64,000 bases of DNA from Clavelina lepadiformis (lineage: Eukaryota; Chordata; Ascidiacea; Aplousobranchia; Clavelinidae). Location of the stretch: contig NC_135241.1 of NCBI RefSeq assembly GCF_947623445.1, positions 312,501 to 376,500 on the forward strand. The letters run 5' to 3'. Under the pieces are notes generated by a model. That model saw only the letters and a program-made list of their open reading frames with translations, searched no databases and was not told the origin of the DNA. This document shows positions 62,086 through 64,000 of this stretch, one piece after another (position 1 is the stretch's first letter; the number at the start of each line of letters is the position of its first letter). Both the position numbers and the translations under genes were made by a program.

Positions 62086-64000
62086 AAATTAAGGAATCAT
62101 CAGTGCTGAGGTCGTCTCCCTCTCTGGCCCTTCCTCCCATCTCTGTAACAAAAGACATAATTACGTAATAAGAGGAGCTGACGTAAGCCTAATAACACCG
62201 GCCCCATATGGGCAATTGAACATGTTCAGGATTTCACAGAAATAAGAAAAGTCGAAGCGTGAAAGCGCACAAGTGTCATTGTGACGCAATAACTGTTGTC
62301 AATCGCGCATCCGGTCGTGTCACCAAAATGGTTGGTTGGTTGTTTCAGGCGTCACAACCGATCGACCATGAACTTTACATGAAGTTATCATCGCATATTA
62401 CATGAACTTTAACCAACTCACCCCTTGACGTGTCTCCTGCGCCCCCCAGCGACTTGACCTTGACCCGAGTTAAGTTCAGGGCAGAGGGCTTGAACGTGGC
62501 CGCGAACACCGCAATGGTAGCAGACGAGGAAGGACCTGGAAAGATCGATGGAATCTTAACTGTGGTCTTGCTGGTGACCTTGCTATTCCAAACAACTTAC
62601 TGTCTGTTGGATGACGTAGGCAATGTGACTGCGCCACTGGTGACGTCATCTTCTTCTATCCAGTCACTCTCACGAGGGTTGTTCGTTTCTGATTGGCTGA
62701 ACTCTATGACATCAAAAGCACAGCATATTAATACCATCCCAAGTATAAGATTAGAGAAGATAGAGTAGAGATTCTTTTCGTCATAATGGCGCTGCATTGT
62801 CCTACAAACGTCACAAGCAGGAGGCCAGAACACAGACCAACCTCTATCTGGCATTATCGGCTGGTAGTCACCGGCAGAATTGGAAAGCATTCCACTATCA
62901 CTGCTGCTTCGCTTCAACAATATTTTCCTCTCTGCAAGAATGAGAGCAAGTTCAACTCGCCACACAGACATCACAAGCAGTTCTTACATAGACATCACAG
63001 ATAATTCTTACATAGACATCACAGATAGTTCCTACATAGAGATCACACACAGTTCCTACATAGACATCAGTACCATGCCTGTCTCCGTCTCCACTTCTTG
63101 ATCTTGTTCCTCGTGAATCTTCCGATGTCGATGATAACAATTTATCCGAATTAGACAACTTTTCATGTTCTATTGCGTTACAATTCAGCTCAGTGACATC
63201 ACTGAAAGATTGTGCGTCAACAATTGTATCGCTTTGCACCGCTGGGCAACCAAAATCCCCTCGATCTGGAAAAGAGTTAGTCGATAAAAAGTTTCATAAA
63301 ACTTTTAATAAATTTCTCCTTGAAATTAGAGAGTTCTGTTTCAACCAGACACAGAATCATTTGCAGAAGATCGTTAAAATTTACCTTTGTGGTCGGTAGG
63401 GTCCTGTCTTGTAGCTGGGCCGGTCTGTATATCAAGTAATGTTGGAAAAACAAAATAATATCACACAGCTTAATAATAACCGGCATTTAACCCTGTGCTT
63501 TGAAACTAGGCGGACCAGTTTGAGCCATTGTTAGTGTGATGCTAAGTTATGAAAACTTCAACGATTAAGCAGACAAACCTGGCCATCTTGTGGTAAGAAT
63601 TTCTCCTGGTTTTGAGGGGAATTTGTTCGTTTCTTGTAAATCAGGTCAAACACATTCTACAAAAAGCACAGTGCAATCATTACGTCATGTGAGCATCTTG
63701 GCATCAAGTATCCATCGACATCTTACCTGTATTTCAGGAAACTTGTCAATATAAGCAAGCAGCTGGTTTGAACCAAGAGCATCACGAAGCTTAAAAATGT
63801 TCATCGGGATCTGGAAGTGGCAAAATTCTTCGTACAATTCGGGAAACCTTTGCATCTGCAACAATGAAAACAAGTGACGTCACAATGACATCATAGTGAT
63901 CCAGACGACGATGGGATTGGTCGTTTATATACGTTTATTTATACCTCGGCGCTCATCAGAGGTTGAACAAGGGCAGTAGGAAGCATGCCCCATATATGCT
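62086..64000 (-). CDS. Unrecognised gene, 3' portion of a multi-exon gene running off the window
   Basis: In-phase minus-strand exons: 63945-64000 (cut by the window end), 63727-63855, 63579-63656, 63385-63424, 63074-63265, 62842-62931 and 62422-62535, then one starting at 62142 whose end is unclear (open well past 62086). Phases run 0, 0, 0, 1, 1, 1, 1 without conflict. Segments include MLPTALVQPLMSAEMQRFPE, YEEFCHFQIPMNIFKLRDAL, NQLLAYIDKFPEIQNVFDLI, a serine-rich acidic stretch (KLLSSTSEDSRGTRSRSGDG), RSSSDSGMLSNSAGDYQPIM and ALNLTRVKVKSLGGAGDTS. I do not recognise the family. The helical N-terminal part followed by low-complexity serine-rich exons looks like an intracellular scaffold or regulator, but this is a guess. 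Exon 63074-63265 ends at a donor just before a 24-bp minisatellite; reading through instead would give an 8-residue repeat tail and a stop at 62955. Confidence 0.55.
62963..63071. repeat. 24-bp minisatellite, about 4.5 units
   Basis: The unit CATAGACATCACAGATAATT plus CTTA repeats at 62963, 62987, 63011, 63035 and 63059 (last partial). Because 24 is a multiple of three it is open in both directions: on the minus strand as DVYVGTVC-type octapeptides continuing the exon at 63074-63265, and on the plus strand as SSYIDITD. In the spliced model it lies in an intron. Confidence 0.85.

Noticed and set aside
62963-63071. CRISPR-like repeat array
   Set aside because: Units are contiguous 24-bp repeats with no spacers, in an animal gene.
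1-64000. Retrovirus, LTR, Polinton or other virus-derived fossils
   Set aside because: No reverse transcriptase, integrase, capsid or protein-primed polymerase motif was recognised in the frames examined; the only mobile DNA identified is of plain DNA-transposon type.
1-64000. tRNA, rRNA and snRNA genes
   Set aside because: No cloverleaf with A/B boxes, rRNA core sequence or U-snRNA-like sequence was noticed; a covariance-model scan would be needed to exclude small RNAs in introns (for example snoRNAs in UTP15).

Overview
The window reads as compact animal nuclear DNA, most likely from an ascidian tunicate such as Ciona or a relative. Almost every gene is cut into short exons by small GT-AG introns. 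The products are typical metazoan proteins: mitochondrial NADP isocitrate dehydrogenase, UTP15, DNAAF4/DYX1C1, UBL7, DNAJC19, two METTL25B-like proteins and a class 6-type transmembrane semaphorin. The species is inferred from gene structure and remembered protein families; no search was possible. Gene models were built by hand by matching exon homology, splice sites and reading phase, and for the named genes every exon junction is phase-consistent.

Left end (1-8.7 kb): a tandemly amplified unit carries one 162-bp exon that encodes two ribonuclease-inhibitor-type leucine-rich repeats on the plus strand and a THAP-like zinc-finger reading frame on the minus strand. There are five exon copies followed by a short last exon. 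A 2054-bp, internally deleted Harbinger/PIF element sits in one THAP-like copy. From 8.7 to 14.5 kb lie a secreted protein with an agrin-type NtA domain (minus), a small hAT-type MITE, and a small ShKT-domain membrane protein (plus).

Middle (14.5-40 kb): IDH2 (minus, 10 exons); a 4.6-kb gene-poor stretch with a pogo/Tigger-like MITE; two tandem METTL25B-like paralogues (plus, 11 exons each) with a clear gene-conversion scar; UTP15 (minus, 13 exons), whose stop codon lies 5 bases from the stop of the second METTL25B-like gene and whose large first intron holds a piggyBac relic; DNAAF4 (minus, 9 exons); intronless DNAJC19/TIM14 (plus); UBL7 (plus, 10 exons).

Right end (40-64 kb): a 20-exon semaphorin covers 13.3 kb on the minus strand, with a 4.4-kb first intron and a very long cytoplasmic tail. 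Upstream of it, 54.0-60.2 kb shows no convincing gene. Beyond 60.2 kb are phase-consistent minus-strand exons of one or two genes that I do not recognise, with a 24-bp minisatellite among them; the last gene runs off the window.

No tRNA, rRNA, CRISPR array or virus-derived element was recognised. CRE-like palindromes (TGACGTCA, often followed by TAA) recur throughout the non-coding DNA.
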